64,000 nt of DNA from Rhizobium sp. EC-SD404 (GCF_902498825.1 NZ_LR701459.1:638527-702526); one strand, 5' to 3'; shown: positions 27,394 through 36,884, numbered from the stretch's first letter. The notes: generated by a model from the letters alone, not told the origin. A program made the numbers and translations.

Positions 27394-28191
27394 TTACTTG
27401 GCTGAAGCCACTGCGCGTTTGGCCATCACCTTCACCAGATTGGCGCGGTATTCCGAGGATCCGTGAAGGTCGGAAAGCATGCCACCCGGATCGACCGAAA
27501 GAGTGGCGACGGCGTCGGGCGCAAAATTCGCCGACAATGCTTGCGCTGCCTCCTCCCAGTGGAAGACCCCGTCCGAGCCGGCGCCGGTAACGCCGACACG
27601 CACGTTCGAGCCGGTTTTCGCGACGAAGACGCCGCACATGGCATAGCGCGATGCAGGGTTGCGGAACTTCTCGTAGCCGGAAATCTCAGGCGCCGTGAAC
27701 GAGACGGCAGTCACGATTTCATCGTCTTCAAGTACGGTTTCCAGCAGGCTGACGAAGAATTCGGAGGCTTTGACGGCCCGCTTGCTGGTATGGATCGTGG
27801 CATCCAACGCGATCATCGCGGCGGGGTAATCGGCCGCTGGATCGTTGTTTGCGACCGAACCGCCGATCGTGCCCATGTAGCGCACCTGCGGATCGCCAAG
27901 CACGCTCGCCATGTGGTGCAGGCCATAGCAGACCGACTTGATCTCGTCTGAATCCTTGATCTCGAAATGCGTGACGGCGCCACCGATGCGGACATCACGG
28001 CCATTGACCGTGATGCCCTTCATTTCCTCGACGTGACGCAGGTCGACAAGATCTGACGGCGCGGCGAGACGCTGCTTCATGGCAGGCAGAAGCGACATGC
28101 CGCCAGACAGGAACTTGCCCGATTCCGTGGAGCTCACGAGCTTTGCGGCTTCCTCAACCGAGGTCGGACGATGGTAATTCGTTTGGTACAT
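27394..28191 (-). CDS. coxM: Xanthine dehydrogenase / CO dehydrogenase family FAD subunit (CoxM-like)
   Basis: 265 residues; the FAD-binding medium subunit of a molybdenum hydroxylase. The flavin motifs are FLSGGMSLLPAMKQR near residues 27-41 and MGTIGGSVANNDPAADYPA near 106-124, as in CoxM and CutM. It passes electrons from the iron-sulfur subunit to an acceptor. Third in the order S-L-M, 94 bases after coxL, and followed by a terminator. Substrate not determined by this subunit. Confidence 0.92.
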   Translation of the reverse strand: MYQTNYHRPTSVEEAAKLVSSTESGKFLSGGMSLLPAMKQRLAAPSDLVDLRHVEEMKGITVNGRDVRIGGAVTHFEIKDSDEIKSVCYGLHHMASVLGDPQVRYMGTIGGSVANNDPAADYPAAMIALDATIHTSKRAVKASEFFVSLLETVLEDDEIVTAVSFTAPEISGYEKFRNPASRYAMCGVFVAKTGSNVRVGVTGAGSDGVFHWEEAAQALSANFAPDAVATLSVDPGGMLSDLHGSSEYRANLVKVMAKRAVASAK

Positions 28192-28285
28192 TGGATGTCT
28201 CCCTGAAGACGAAGGGCAAGGGCTCGCAGGGTTCAGTCGCTACGGTGCCGCTTGCTCTTCAATCCTCTGCTTTCTGATGGCGTTG

Positions 28286-30631
28286 TCAGGCGTTGTGCAG
28301 GGCTGCCCAGACCTTTTGCGGGGATGCCGGCATGCTGAGCACGTTGGTGCCGATCGCGTCGGTGATGGCGTTGATCACCGCCGGTGGCGACCCGATCGCA
28401 CCAGCCTCGCCGCAGCCCTTGATGCCGAGCGGATTGCCCGGGCATGGCGTGGTCTGGTGCGAGATCTGGAACGACGGCAGGTCGTCGGCGCGCGGCATGG
28501 TGTAATCCATGTAGCTTGCCGTGATCAGCTGTCCCGTCTGCGGATCGTAGTGGCAGCCTTCCAGCATTGCCTGGCCGATGCCCTGCGCGAGACCGCCATG
28601 GACCTGACCTTCGACGATCATCGGATTGATGATGTTGCCGAAATCGTCGGCCGCTACGAAATTGAGGATTTCCGTCTTGCCCGTGTCGGGATCGACTTCG
28701 ACCTCGCAGATGTAGCAGCCGGCCGGGAACGTGAAGTTGGACGGATCGTAGAACGCGCCTTCCTTCAGGCCTGGCTCCATGCCAGAGGGCAGATTGTGCG
28801 CAGTGTAGGCCGCAAGTGCCATCTGGAACCAGGGCAGCGTCTTGTCGGTGCCGGCAACCTTGAGCTCGCCGTTCTCGATGACGATGTCGCCTTCGTCCGC
28901 TTCCATCAGATGGGCTGCGATCTTCTTGGCCTTGGCCTCGACCTTGTCGAGCGCCTTGACGATCGCGCTCATGCCGACGGCTCCTGAGCGAGAGCCGTAG
29001 GTGCCCATGCCCATCTGCACCTTGTCGGTGTCGCCATGGACGATGTTGACACTGTCGATCCCGACGCCGAAGCGTTCCGCCACCAGCTGCGCGAAGGTCG
29101 TTTCGTGGCCCTGGCCGTGGCTGTGCGAGCCGGTCAGGATTTCGATCGTGCCGACTGCGTTGACGCGCACTTCAGCCGACTCCCACAGGCCGACACCGGC
29201 GCCAAGCGAACCGACCGCGGCAGACGGCGCGATGCCGCAGGCCTCGATGTAGCAGCTCATGCCGATGCCGCGCTTCTTGCCGCGGCTTTCAGAATCGGTG
29301 CGACGGGCGGCGAAGCCGTTATAGTCGATCTCCTGCATTGCGGCGTTCAGCGATGCTTCGAAGTCGCCGGTGTCATAAGCCATGATGACCGGGGTCTGGT
29401 GCGGGAAGGAGCGGATGAAGTTCTTGCGGCGAAGTTCAGGCGGGGAAACGCCCAATTCGCGCGCCGCCGTCTCCATCATGCGTTCCATCACGTAGGTCGC
29501 CTCCGGACGGCCCGCACCGCGATAGGCGTCGACAGGCGCCGTGTTGGTGTAGATCGCCTTCACATTCGCGTGGATCGCCGGGATGTTGTACTGGCCCGAC
29601 AGGAGGGTCGCGTAGAGATAGGTCGGCGTCGCCGACGAGAAGAGCGACATGTAAGCGCCGAGATTGGCCTTGGTCTCGACCTTGAGGCCGAGAATGTGGT
29701 GGTCGGCGTCGAACGCCATCTCCGCATGGGTCACGTGGTCACGGCCATGGGCGTCGGTCAGGAAGGCTTCCGTGCGATCGCAGTTCCACTTGACCGGTAC
29801 GCCGGTGCGCTTGGAGGCCCACAGGCAGACGATCTCTTCCGGATAGATGTAGATCTTCGAGCCGAAGCCGCCGCCGACATCGGGTGCGATGACGCGCAGC
29901 TTGTTTTCGGGCGCGACGTTGTAGAACGCGCTCATGACCAGGCGGGCGACGTGCGGGTTCTGCGACGTCGTCCAGCAGGTGTAGTGATCTTCCGCCGCAT
30001 CGTAGACGCCGAGAGCCGCGCGCGGCTCCATGGCGTTCGGCACGAGGCGGTTGTTGACGATGTCCAGCTTGACGACGTGCGCCGCCTTGGAGAACGCGTC
30101 GGCAGTTGCCTGTTCGTCGCCGAGCACCCAATCGAAGATCAGGTTGTTCTTGGCTTCGGGATGGATTTGCGGAGCGCCGTCGCGCAGCGCATCCTCGACG
30201 CCGGTGACGACTGGCAGTTCGTCATATTCGATATTGACGAGATCGGCGGCATCGCGTGCCTGTGCCCGGGTGTCGGCCACCACGATCGCGATGGCATCGC
30301 CCACATAGCGGACGGTGTCCTGTGCCAGCGGACGCCATGCGCCCATGTTCATCGGCGAGCCGTCCTTGGAGTGGACCATCCAGCCGCAGATCAAATTGCC
30401 GATGCCGTCTTCCGTCAACTGCTTGCCGTTGAGGATGCCGATCACGCCCGGCATCGCTTCGGCTTCGCTCGTGTCGATGCTGACGATCTTGGCGTGAGCA
30501 TAGGGCGAGCGCACGAAGACGGCGTGCTTCATGCCGGGAACGACCATGTCGTCCGTGTAGCGGCCTTTGCCTGTGATGAAACGCTTGTCTTCCTTGCGCA
30601 GAACGCTGGCGCCAATACCTTCGATACCCAT
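28286..30631 (-). CDS. coxL: Molybdopterin subunit, form II CO dehydrogenase-like (CoxL)
   Basis: The 781-residue molybdenum-cofactor subunit of a xanthine oxidase family hydroxylase. Start at the ATG at 30631 (MGIEGIGASVLRK), with a strong GAGGAGG seven bases upstream. Family blocks include GKGRYTDDM, RVIAPDVGGGFGSK and, near residue 370, AYRGAGR. That active-site loop marks form II; true aerobic CO dehydrogenase (form I) has AYXCSFR. The protein therefore may not oxidise CO at all; form II enzymes have unsettled substrates. The gene order S-L-M also fits form II (form I is M-S-L). Confidence 0.9.
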   Translation of the reverse strand: MGIEGIGASVLRKEDKRFITGKGRYTDDMVVPGMKHAVFVRSPYAHAKIVSIDTSEAEAMPGVIGILNGKQLTEDGIGNLICGWMVHSKDGSPMNMGAWRPLAQDTVRYVGDAIAIVVADTRAQARDAADLVNIEYDELPVVTGVEDALRDGAPQIHPEAKNNLIFDWVLGDEQATADAFSKAAHVVKLDIVNNRLVPNAMEPRAALGVYDAAEDHYTCWTTSQNPHVARLVMSAFYNVAPENKLRVIAPDVGGGFGSKIYIYPEEIVCLWASKRTGVPVKWNCDRTEAFLTDAHGRDHVTHAEMAFDADHHILGLKVETKANLGAYMSLFSSATPTYLYATLLSGQYNIPAIHANVKAIYTNTAPVDAYRGAGRPEATYVMERMMETAARELGVSPPELRRKNFIRSFPHQTPVIMAYDTGDFEASLNAAMQEIDYNGFAARRTDSESRGKKRGIGMSCYIEACGIAPSAAVGSLGAGVGLWESAEVRVNAVGTIEILTGSHSHGQGHETTFAQLVAERFGVGIDSVNIVHGDTDKVQMGMGTYGSRSGAVGMSAIVKALDKVEAKAKKIAAHLMEADEGDIVIENGELKVAGTDKTLPWFQMALAAYTAHNLPSGMEPGLKEGAFYDPSNFTFPAGCYICEVEVDPDTGKTEILNFVAADDFGNIINPMIVEGQVHGGLAQGIGQAMLEGCHYDPQTGQLITASYMDYTMPRADDLPSFQISHQTTPCPGNPLGIKGCGEAGAIGSPPAVINAITDAIGTNVLSMPASPQKVWAALHNA

Positions 30632-30751
30632 CAATTCCTCCTCAAGATCCGGGGGCCGGAAACCGGCCAATTCCTCCGAGAAAACGCAGGCAATGCCGCT
30701 TCGTGAGGCGCGCCTATGGCGCTGCCCACAGCCCGACCTGCGCCGGTCTGC

Positions 30752-31237
30752 TTATTCCGCGGCTTGGCGCTGCTCTTGCGAACCGGCAGCGGACAGAACT
30801 GCTTTCACGATGTTGTGATAGCCGGTGCAGCGGCAGATATTGCCTTCCAACTCGTGACGAACGGTCTGCTCGTCGAGGTCGGCACCATGGCGATTGACGA
30901 TGTCGATCGAGGCCATGATCATGCCGGGCGTACAGAAGCCGCACTGCAGGCCATGGTGCTGCTTGAAGGCAGCCTGCATCGGATGCAGCTCCCCACCCGT
31001 GGCAATGCCTTCGATGGTGACGATTTCGGTACCTTCGGCCTGTGCCGCAAGGATCGTGCAAGCCTTCACCGCCTGGCCGTTCATGTGGATGGTGCAGGCC
31101 CCGCACTGGGTCGTATCGCAACCAACGTGCGTTCCCGTCAGTCCGAGATTCTCACGAAGGAAATGAACGAGAAGGGTGCGTCCCTCGACCTCGCCTGAGA
31201 CCTGACGCCCATTCACCTTCATCGCAACTTTCGTCAT
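30752..31237 (-). CDS. coxS: 2Fe-2S iron-sulfur subunit (CoxS-like)
   Basis: 161 residues from the ATG at 31237 ([15 protein letters not shown]) with GGGGAGG upstream. Eight cysteines sit in two [2Fe-2S] motifs: the plant-ferredoxin type [16 protein letters not shown] near residue 40 and the helical type [11 protein letters not shown] plus [11 protein letters not shown] near 100-140. It carries electrons from the molybdenum site to FAD. It is the first gene of coxSLM; 120 bases separate it from coxL. The frame extends upstream to 31309 but without a ribosome site. Confidence 0.93.
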   Translation of the reverse strand: MTKVAMKVNGRQVSGEVEGRTLLVHFLRENLGLTGTHVGCDTTQCGACTIHMNGQAVKACTILAAQAEGTEIVTIEGIATGGELHPMQAAFKQHHGLQCGFCTPGMIMASIDIVNRHGADLDEQTVRHELEGNICRCTGYHNIVKAVLSAAGSQEQRQAAE

Positions 31238-31569
31238 TCGGGTTCCTCCCCTTGAACTCGCTGTCATTCGTCGACCGAACGTGAGGCGCCATCGACATCG
31301 ATCATGCAATCCGACGCCCCGCAGCGATAGTTTGCGCGGAAGGGCTCGTTATGCAAGGTCGACGGCAGACGATGATCGTCGGTGACCTTCTCTGGCTCTC
31401 GCACCATGTGGCTGTATGAGCCACCATGCGGGAGCGTGGCGAACAATGGCATGGCCCTGAGAAAAGGACATTGTACTTTGGATGGTCGGCCGCGGCAGGC
31501 GCAGTGCTTGATAAGCGCGCGGTCCGGGGCGAATAGTGGCCGCAGGAAGAGGCGAGAGGCAATGGCCGG
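31238..31569. other. 332-base divergent gap between coxS and the FIST gene
   Basis: No gene supported. A perfect six-base inverted repeat, GTGGCT-GTATG-AGCCAC at 31408-31424, lies near the middle and could be an operator for either gene; it lacks a U-run, so it is not a terminator. The promoters of coxS and the FIST gene should both lie here, but I could not place -35/-10 pairs with confidence. Confidence 0.4.
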
Positions 31570-32736
31570 ATGACCTGCCATATCACGACTTATGCGTGCG
31601 GCATCGTTGCCATCCACGGCAGCGATATCGGGCTGGACGAATTCGCGGGCACGCTTGCGGTCCAGGCGGGGGTCGCAGGCGCCGAGCTCGCTTCGCTTTT
31701 TTTTTCCCAGGACGCCATCGACCCCCACGAGATAGCAGCCAGCATGGCGCAACACGCGCCAGGTCTGCGCTATGTGGGCTGTTCGACGGCAGGTGAAATC
31801 ACGCCGGATGGCTATGGCGAAGGCTCGATCATTGCCATGCTGTTTCCCTCGGACAAGTTCAGCGCATCGGCCTGCCTGATCCGCGACATCTCCACGGCGC
31901 GCATGGAAAGCGTCGTCAAGGACGTGCGCCAGTTGCGTCGCAGTTTCGAACCCAAGCGGTTCGCCGGCGGTCGCACCTTCGGCGTCGTGCTGATCGATGG
32001 TCTGTCCCGCGCCGAGGAAGCGGTGACCTCGGCGCTCTACTGGAGCCTCGATGAAATTCCGCTGGTGGGAGGTTCGGCCGGCGACAATCTGCGGTTCGAG
32101 AAAACGACGCTCATTCACAATGGCGACGTGGTGACCGACTGCGCGATCCTGATGCTCGTGCACAGCGCTGTGCCGTTCGATGTGTTCAAGACCGAGAACT
32201 TCAATCCGACCAGCCGAAAGCTGGTGGTGACCGCGTCCGATCCGGACACGCGCACCGTCCACGAGATCAATGCCGAGCCGGCGGCTGCGGCATACGCCCA
32301 GGCCATCGGCCTCGATGCGGCATCGCTGACGCCGATGAGCTTTGCCTCCTACCCCGTGGTGGTCCGGGTCGGCGGGGAGTATTTCTGCCGCTCCATCCAG
32401 AAAGCCAACGAGGATGGCTCGCTCACCTTCTTCTGCGCGATCGACAACGGGATCGTTCTGACGCTCGCGGAACCGATGGGCATGGTGGAATCGACGCGGG
32501 CGAAACTGCACGACGTGGCGGCCGGGCTCGGCGGGATCGATGTCGTGCTTGGTTTCGATTGCGTCCTGCGTCGTCTCGACGCTCAGAACCGGCAAAGTCT
32601 CGCCGCGATCTCCTCGCTCTATCGCGAGAACAACATCATCGGCTTCGGGACCTATGGCGAGCAATACCGGTCGATGCATCTCAACCAGACTTTCACGGGG
32701 ATCGCCTTTGCGGCGAGCCCGGCGGCATCGGAGTGA
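31570..32736 (+). CDS. FIST-domain sensor protein, NosP-like
   Basis: 388 residues with FIST N and FIST C domains. Recognisable blocks are PGLRYVGCSTAGEI near residue 70, TFGVVLIDGLSRAEE, EIPLVGGSAGDN near 165 and, at the C-terminus, DVVLGFDCVLRRLD and NIIGFGTYGEQY. FIST proteins are ligand sensors; the Pseudomonas member NosP binds heme and nitric oxide and sits next to the histidine kinase NahK. Here too a NahK-like hybrid kinase follows after five bases. No signal peptide or helix, so cytosolic. Heme binding cannot be judged from the sequence alone, so the NO role is inference from context. Confidence 0.8.
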   Translation: MTCHITTYACGIVAIHGSDIGLDEFAGTLAVQAGVAGAELASLFFSQDAIDPHEIAASMAQHAPGLRYVGCSTAGEITPDGYGEGSIIAMLFPSDKFSASACLIRDISTARMESVVKDVRQLRRSFEPKRFAGGRTFGVVLIDGLSRAEEAVTSALYWSLDEIPLVGGSAGDNLRFEKTTLIHNGDVVTDCAILMLVHSAVPFDVFKTENFNPTSRKLVVTASDPDTRTVHEINAEPAAAAYAQAIGLDAASLTPMSFASYPVVVRVGGEYFCRSIQKANEDGSLTFFCAIDNGIVLTLAEPMGMVESTRAKLHDVAAGLGGIDVVLGFDCVLRRLDAQNRQSLAAISSLYRENNIIGFGTYGEQYRSMHLNQTFTGIAFAASPAASE

Positions 32737-32741
32737 AGCGG

Positions 32742-34103
32742 ATGCGCGATACGCTCGGGATCGACGATGTCGAGAAGCTTCGCAAGATCAACACCGCGCT
32801 TATCGAGCGCGTCGAGCGTTCCATGGACCAGCAGGGCAATGCTTTTTCGCTGTTCCAGACTGCAATCGGCCTCGAAGCGCAGGTGAGGCAGCGGACTGAC
32901 GAACTGACGAGCGCGTTGCGGCGTATCGAACAGACGAACCGCGCCTTGAGCGCCGCCAAGGAAGCAGCCGAGGCGGCCAATATTTCAAAGACGCGCTTCA
33001 TCGCAGCGGCAAGCCATGACGTGCTGCAGCCGCTCAATGCGGCGCATCTTTCCATTTCCGCGCTGGCGGATTTGCAGACGAGCGATCAGGGCAAGAAGCT
33101 TGCTCGACAGGTCGAGCAGTCTCTCGACACCATGAACGAATTGCTGCGTACGTTGCTCGACATTGCCAAGCTCGACAGCGGCGTGATGAAACCGGACATC
33201 GTGAACCTGCCACTCGATGCGTTGCTCGGAAGCCTGAGCAGCGATTTCCAGCAGATCGCCGCCGCGAAGGGCCTCCATATCCGGTTCCGTCCGACCGATG
33301 CGATCGTGCGGTCCGACCGGGGAATGCTGCGACGGGTGCTCCAGAACATCATTTCCAATGCCATCCGCTATACGAGCCGTGGCGGGGTGCTGATCGGTGC
33401 CCGCAAACGTGGCGCGCTTCTGCGCATCGACATCGTCGACACCGGCATGGGGATCGCCGAAGACCAATACGAAGCGATCTTCGAGGAATTCCATCGCGGC
33501 ACGATGCCGGCCGGTGGCGACCTTGGAGGCACGCCGGGCCTGGGCCTCGGGCTGTCGATCGTGCAGCGCATGGTGTCGGCGCTCGGTCACCACATCACCT
33601 TTACCTCACGCCCCGGGCACGGCACGGCATTTCACCTTTACGTGCCATTCGGCCAGCCCGATCTGGTGCGGGGGAAAACCCGCGAATACGCGCCCCGGCT
33701 GCCGATCTCCAACCATCTCTTCGGGGCCAACGTGCTCCTGATCGAGAATGACCGCTCGGTCATGGAGGCTATGCTGACCCTTTTGGAGAGCTGGCATTGC
33801 TCGGTGCGGATCGCGAGCCACAGCAGCGAGGCGATCGGGCTGCTTGCCGATCCTGCATGGCGGCCGGACATCGTGATCGCCGACCAGCACCTCGATCATG
33901 GCGATCTCGGCTCGGTGACGATCGAGCACATTCGCTATTATCTTCGCCGGCAGCTTCCTGCCCTGATCGTGACCGCCGATCCTTCGGCTGGCCTCGAAGC
34001 CCGTTGCAAGACCCGCGACATCGAGGTCATGTACAAGCCGCTCAAACCAGCCGAGTTCCGCGCCCTCGTCGAGCATCTGCTCGCGGCCGGCAGGGCCGAG
34101 TGA
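32742..34103 (+). CDS. Hybrid histidine kinase/response regulator, NahK-like
   Basis: 453 residues from the ATG at 32742, with GGAG eight bases upstream; a GTG at 32733 overlapping the previous stop is an alternative. No membrane helix. An N-terminal helix and coiled coil (about residues 1-80) leads to the dimerisation box AAASHDVLQPLNAAHL with the phospho-His near residue 91. N, G1 and G2 ATP boxes follow (NIISNAIRYTSRGG, DTGMGIAEDQY, GLGLGLSIVQRM). A receiver begins near 330, with phospho-Asp in VIADQHLD and conserved Lys in MYKPLKP. The H-box QPLNA type is that of NahK. Partner of the FIST protein; the separate regulator at 34135 converges on it. Confidence 0.88.
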   Translation: MRDTLGIDDVEKLRKINTALIERVERSMDQQGNAFSLFQTAIGLEAQVRQRTDELTSALRRIEQTNRALSAAKEAAEAANISKTRFIAAASHDVLQPLNAAHLSISALADLQTSDQGKKLARQVEQSLDTMNELLRTLLDIAKLDSGVMKPDIVNLPLDALLGSLSSDFQQIAAAKGLHIRFRPTDAIVRSDRGMLRRVLQNIISNAIRYTSRGGVLIGARKRGALLRIDIVDTGMGIAEDQYEAIFEEFHRGTMPAGGDLGGTPGLGLGLSIVQRMVSALGHHITFTSRPGHGTAFHLYVPFGQPDLVRGKTREYAPRLPISNHLFGANVLLIENDRSVMEAMLTLLESWHCSVRIASHSSEAIGLLADPAWRPDIVIADQHLDHGDLGSVTIEHIRYYLRRQLPALIVTADPSAGLEARCKTRDIEVMYKPLKPAEFRALVEHLLAAGRAE

Positions 34104-34134
34104 GATCAGGTGAGGGACTACCGCCCAAAGCGCA

Positions 34135-34803
34135 CTAGGGATTGTCCCGCGCAAAGGCGTTCAAGTCCGCGATATCGAGCTTGGTGACTTCGATGACCGC
34201 CTGGGTCCTACTGTAGACGTTCAGCTTGCGCAGGATTTCGGAAACATGCGCCTTGATCGTGGTTTCTCCCACCCCGAGCTCATAGGCGATCTGCTTGTTC
34301 AAGAGCCCCTCTCGGAGCATTTGCAGGACGCGCAATTGCTGTGGGGTCAATGTCGACACCTTGCTGATCATGGCCTTGCGTCCGCTGTCGTCCGCATGAT
34401 CGTTCGGCGGCTCATAGAAATCAGGCACATAGACTGCGCCGGCCATGACGCGCTGGACGGCGATGGTCAGCTCCTGCTTGCGCACGGATTTTGGAATGAA
34501 ACCGGCGGCGCCATAAGACAGCGCTTCCGAAATGACCCGGGAATCCTCGTGACCTGAGATGACCACGACCGGGAGGCGCGGAAACTGCGACCTTATGGCC
34601 AGAAGGCCTTCGAAACCGCTGACACCGGGTATCGCCAGGTCGAGAAGAACCAAGTCGAACGCTTTCTGCTCATGCAAAATGGTAAGCGCGCTTGCGAAAT
34701 CGGCAGCGTCGACGGTCTGGGTGTCAGGGCCCGCCAGGGCGAGGGCGCTGGTCAGGGCTTCACGGAAGAGCGGATGGTCGTCGACAATCAGATAACGTGG
34801 CAT
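34135..34803 (-). CDS. LuxR/NarL-family response regulator
   Basis: 222 residues from the ATG at 34803, with AAGGGG upstream. The N-terminal receiver has acidic pair VDDHP, phospho-Asp in LVLLDLAIPGVSG near residue 56 and Lys in GFIPKSVRK near 108. The C-terminal HTH reads LTPQQLRVLQMLREGLLNKQIAYELG, a standard LuxR-type domain (155-215). It converges on the hybrid kinase with a 31-base gap and is the obvious output partner of the FIST/kinase pair. Regulated genes are unknown; the inverted repeat at 34886-34903 in its own upstream region might be its target. Confidence 0.9.
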   Translation of the reverse strand: MPRYLIVDDHPLFREALTSALALAGPDTQTVDAADFASALTILHEQKAFDLVLLDLAIPGVSGFEGLLAIRSQFPRLPVVVISGHEDSRVISEALSYGAAGFIPKSVRKQELTIAVQRVMAGAVYVPDFYEPPNDHADDSGRKAMISKVSTLTPQQLRVLQMLREGLLNKQIAYELGVGETTIKAHVSEILRKLNVYSRTQAVIEVTKLDIADLNAFARDNP

Positions 34804-34885
34804 CAAGACCCCTTAGATCGACTGAGGCCGTTCGTCACGTATAATTTTTCTGTTTTATACTTCGATGTTCATGCGGCGATTACCT

Positions 34886-34903
34886 TGCCAAAACTGTTTG
34901 GCA
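34886..34903. promoter_or_regulatory. Inverted repeat in the gap between the response regulator and ndvA
   Basis: TGCCAAA-ACTG-TTTGGCA is a perfect seven-base inverted repeat, 83 bases upstream of the regulator start, in a 314-base A+T-richer gap (34804-35117). It looks like an operator. GCATCTG also occurs twice as a direct repeat further right (near 34939 and 34960). Nothing else could be assigned in this gap, although it should hold the ndvA promoter. Confidence 0.4.
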
Positions 34904-35117
34904 TCCCAGATATGGAATCCGGGCAAGATGGAATGCGATGCATCTGAGTAAATTTTTTGCATCTGCGAAGTAGCCTTCACGGCATGTTACAGTGAAAGCG
35001 AAAATGTTGCGGACGCTGGCGCAACCATCCCTCTGAAATCCCATTGTGTTTCCTAAATTACCCGATAACGCTGCTGCCGATTGGTGCGGCGCACAAAAGT
35101 CGCGTTCGGAGTGTGTG

Positions 35118-36884
35118 ATGTCTTTGACTGAGATTTATTGGCGGGCCCTGCGTTACCTTGGGCACCAGCGTACGGGCGTTCTGTTCGTGTGCGCAGCCAA
35201 TATCGTGTTGGCAGTGGTAACGATTGCCGAACCCATCCTGTTCGGCCGCGTCATCGACGCGATTGCCGAGAAGCAAGGCATCTTCCCGACACTCGGCCTG
35301 TGGGCCGGCTTCGGCGTTTTCAACATCGTCGCTTTCGTCATCGTCGCCCGCAGCGCCGACCGCCTCGCTCACCAGCGTCGCGTTCAGGTGCTCGGTGATT
35401 CCTTCGAGCGCGTCATCCGCATGCCGCTGTCGTGGCACCACGAGAAAGGCACCTCAAACGCACTTCACACCATGCTGCGCGCGGTCGATACGCTTTTCGG
35501 CCTCTGGCTCGAATTCATGCGGACGCACCTGACGACGGCCGTCGCTCTCGTGTTGCTGGTGCCGACTGCGTTGGCCATGGATCTGCGTCTGTCGATGGTG
35601 CTCTTCGTTCTGGGCATTCTCTACTTCATGATCGGCCGCTTCGTGATGAAGCGTACGAAGGAAGGGCAGGCGGCTGTCGAGCGCTACCACCATGATGTCT
35701 TCGGCCATGTGAGCGATTGCATCTCCAACGTCTCGGTGCTGCAGAGCTACAATCGCATGGATAGCGAAGTGCGCCAGCTGCGCATCCACACATCCCGGTT
35801 GATCAACGCTCAGTTTCCGGTTCTCGATTGGTGGGCGCTCGCAAGCGGCCTGAATCGTATGGCGTCGACCATTTCGATGATCGTGATTTTGCTGATTGGT
35901 GCGATGCTGGTGTCGGCTGGCGAGCTGCGCGTTGGCGACGTCGTGGCCTTCGTGGGTTTCGCCAATCTTCTCATCGGGCGTCTCGACCAGATCATGCAGT
36001 TCGTGAACCAGGTTTTCGAAGCGCGCGCCAAGCTTGTCGATTTCTACGCGCTGGAAGATGCCGCACCGGCACTGGACGAGGCAGAGCAGGGCCGTGACAT
36101 CGGTCGCGTCGAAGGCCACGTCCGCTTCGAGAACGTCTCGTTCTCGTTCCCGAATTCCGGCCATGGCATTTTCGATCTGTCGTTTGAGGTTCCGGCCGGC
36201 AAGACGGTCGCGATCGTCGGTCCGACGGGCGCCGGAAAAACGACGCTCATCAACATGCTTCAGCGGGTGAATGAACCTGTGGAAGGACGAATTCTGATCG
36301 ACGGCGTCGATGTACGCTCGGTGACGCGTCGTTCGTTGCGCGACAATATCGCCACTGTCTTCCAAGATGCCGGCCTTCTCAACCGTTCGATCGAGGAGAA
36401 CATCCGCCTCGGCCGTTCGGAGGCGGGTGACGACGAAGTTCTTCGTGCGGCTCAGGCTGCGGCGGCCGACGACTTCATCTACGGCAAGGCGCAGGGCTTT
36501 GCGACGCTGGTCGGCGAGCGTGGCGGTCAGCTTTCGGGCGGCGAGCGTCAGCGCATCGCCATCGCGCGGGCCGTGCTGAAAGATGCGCCAATCCTCGTTC
36601 TCGACGAGGCGACCAGTGCGCTCGACGTCGAAACGGAACAGCGCGTCAAGGAAGCGATCGACGAACTGCGCCGTGACAGAACGACCTTCATCATCGCGCA
36701 CCGCCTGTCGACGGTGAAGGATGCGGACTTCGTGATGTTCCTCGATAAGGGACGTCTCGTCGAAGCGGGTTCGTTCGGCGAACTCGCGGCATCGAGCGGT
36801 CGCTTTGCAGCGTTGCTTCGTGCCGGGGGGCTGTTGACCGATGATGAAGTTCGCCGCGTCAGCCACCTCGCTGCAGCTGCTTGA
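35118..36884 (+). CDS. ndvA: Cyclic beta-1,2-glucan exporter, ABC transporter ATPase/permease
   Basis: 588 residues from the ATG at 35118 (MSLTEIYWRALRYLG), the exact usual length of NdvA/ChvA; the frame runs open to 35046 without family sequence. Six membrane helices in the first 320 residues, then an ATPase domain with Walker A GPTGAGKTT near 372, signature LSGGERQ near 475 and Walker B ILVLDEAT near 497. The half-transporter exports cyclic beta-1,2-glucan to the periplasm, an osmoadaptation and host-interaction polymer in rhizobia and relatives. Not connected to photosynthesis; its presence points to Hyphomicrobiales. Confidence 0.93.
   Translation: MSLTEIYWRALRYLGHQRTGVLFVCAANIVLAVVTIAEPILFGRVIDAIAEKQGIFPTLGLWAGFGVFNIVAFVIVARSADRLAHQRRVQVLGDSFERVIRMPLSWHHEKGTSNALHTMLRAVDTLFGLWLEFMRTHLTTAVALVLLVPTALAMDLRLSMVLFVLGILYFMIGRFVMKRTKEGQAAVERYHHDVFGHVSDCISNVSVLQSYNRMDSEVRQLRIHTSRLINAQFPVLDWWALASGLNRMASTISMIVILLIGAMLVSAGELRVGDVVAFVGFANLLIGRLDQIMQFVNQVFEARAKLVDFYALEDAAPALDEAEQGRDIGRVEGHVRFENVSFSFPNSGHGIFDLSFEVPAGKTVAIVGPTGAGKTTLINMLQRVNEPVEGRILIDGVDVRSVTRRSLRDNIATVFQDAGLLNRSIEENIRLGRSEAGDDEVLRAAQAAAADDFIYGKAQGFATLVGERGGQLSGGERQRIAIARAVLKDAPILVLDEATSALDVETEQRVKEAIDELRRDRTTFIIAHRLSTVKDADFVMFLDKGRLVEAGSFGELAASSGRFAALLRAGGLLTDDEVRRVSHLAAAA

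Noticed and set aside
29036..30706. 556-residue plus-strand frame opposite coxL
   Set aside because: Antisense shadow; coxL is well supported by ribosome site and motifs.
31264..32679. 471-residue minus-strand frame opposite the FIST gene
   Set aside because: Composition of a shadow; the FIST gene explains the coding signal.
32559..32741. Longer N-terminus of the hybrid kinase
   Set aside because: Lies inside the FIST gene in another frame; ATG 32742 has a good ribosome site.
35454..36866. 470-residue minus-strand frame opposite ndvA
   Set aside because: Charged low-information translation; ndvA is certain.
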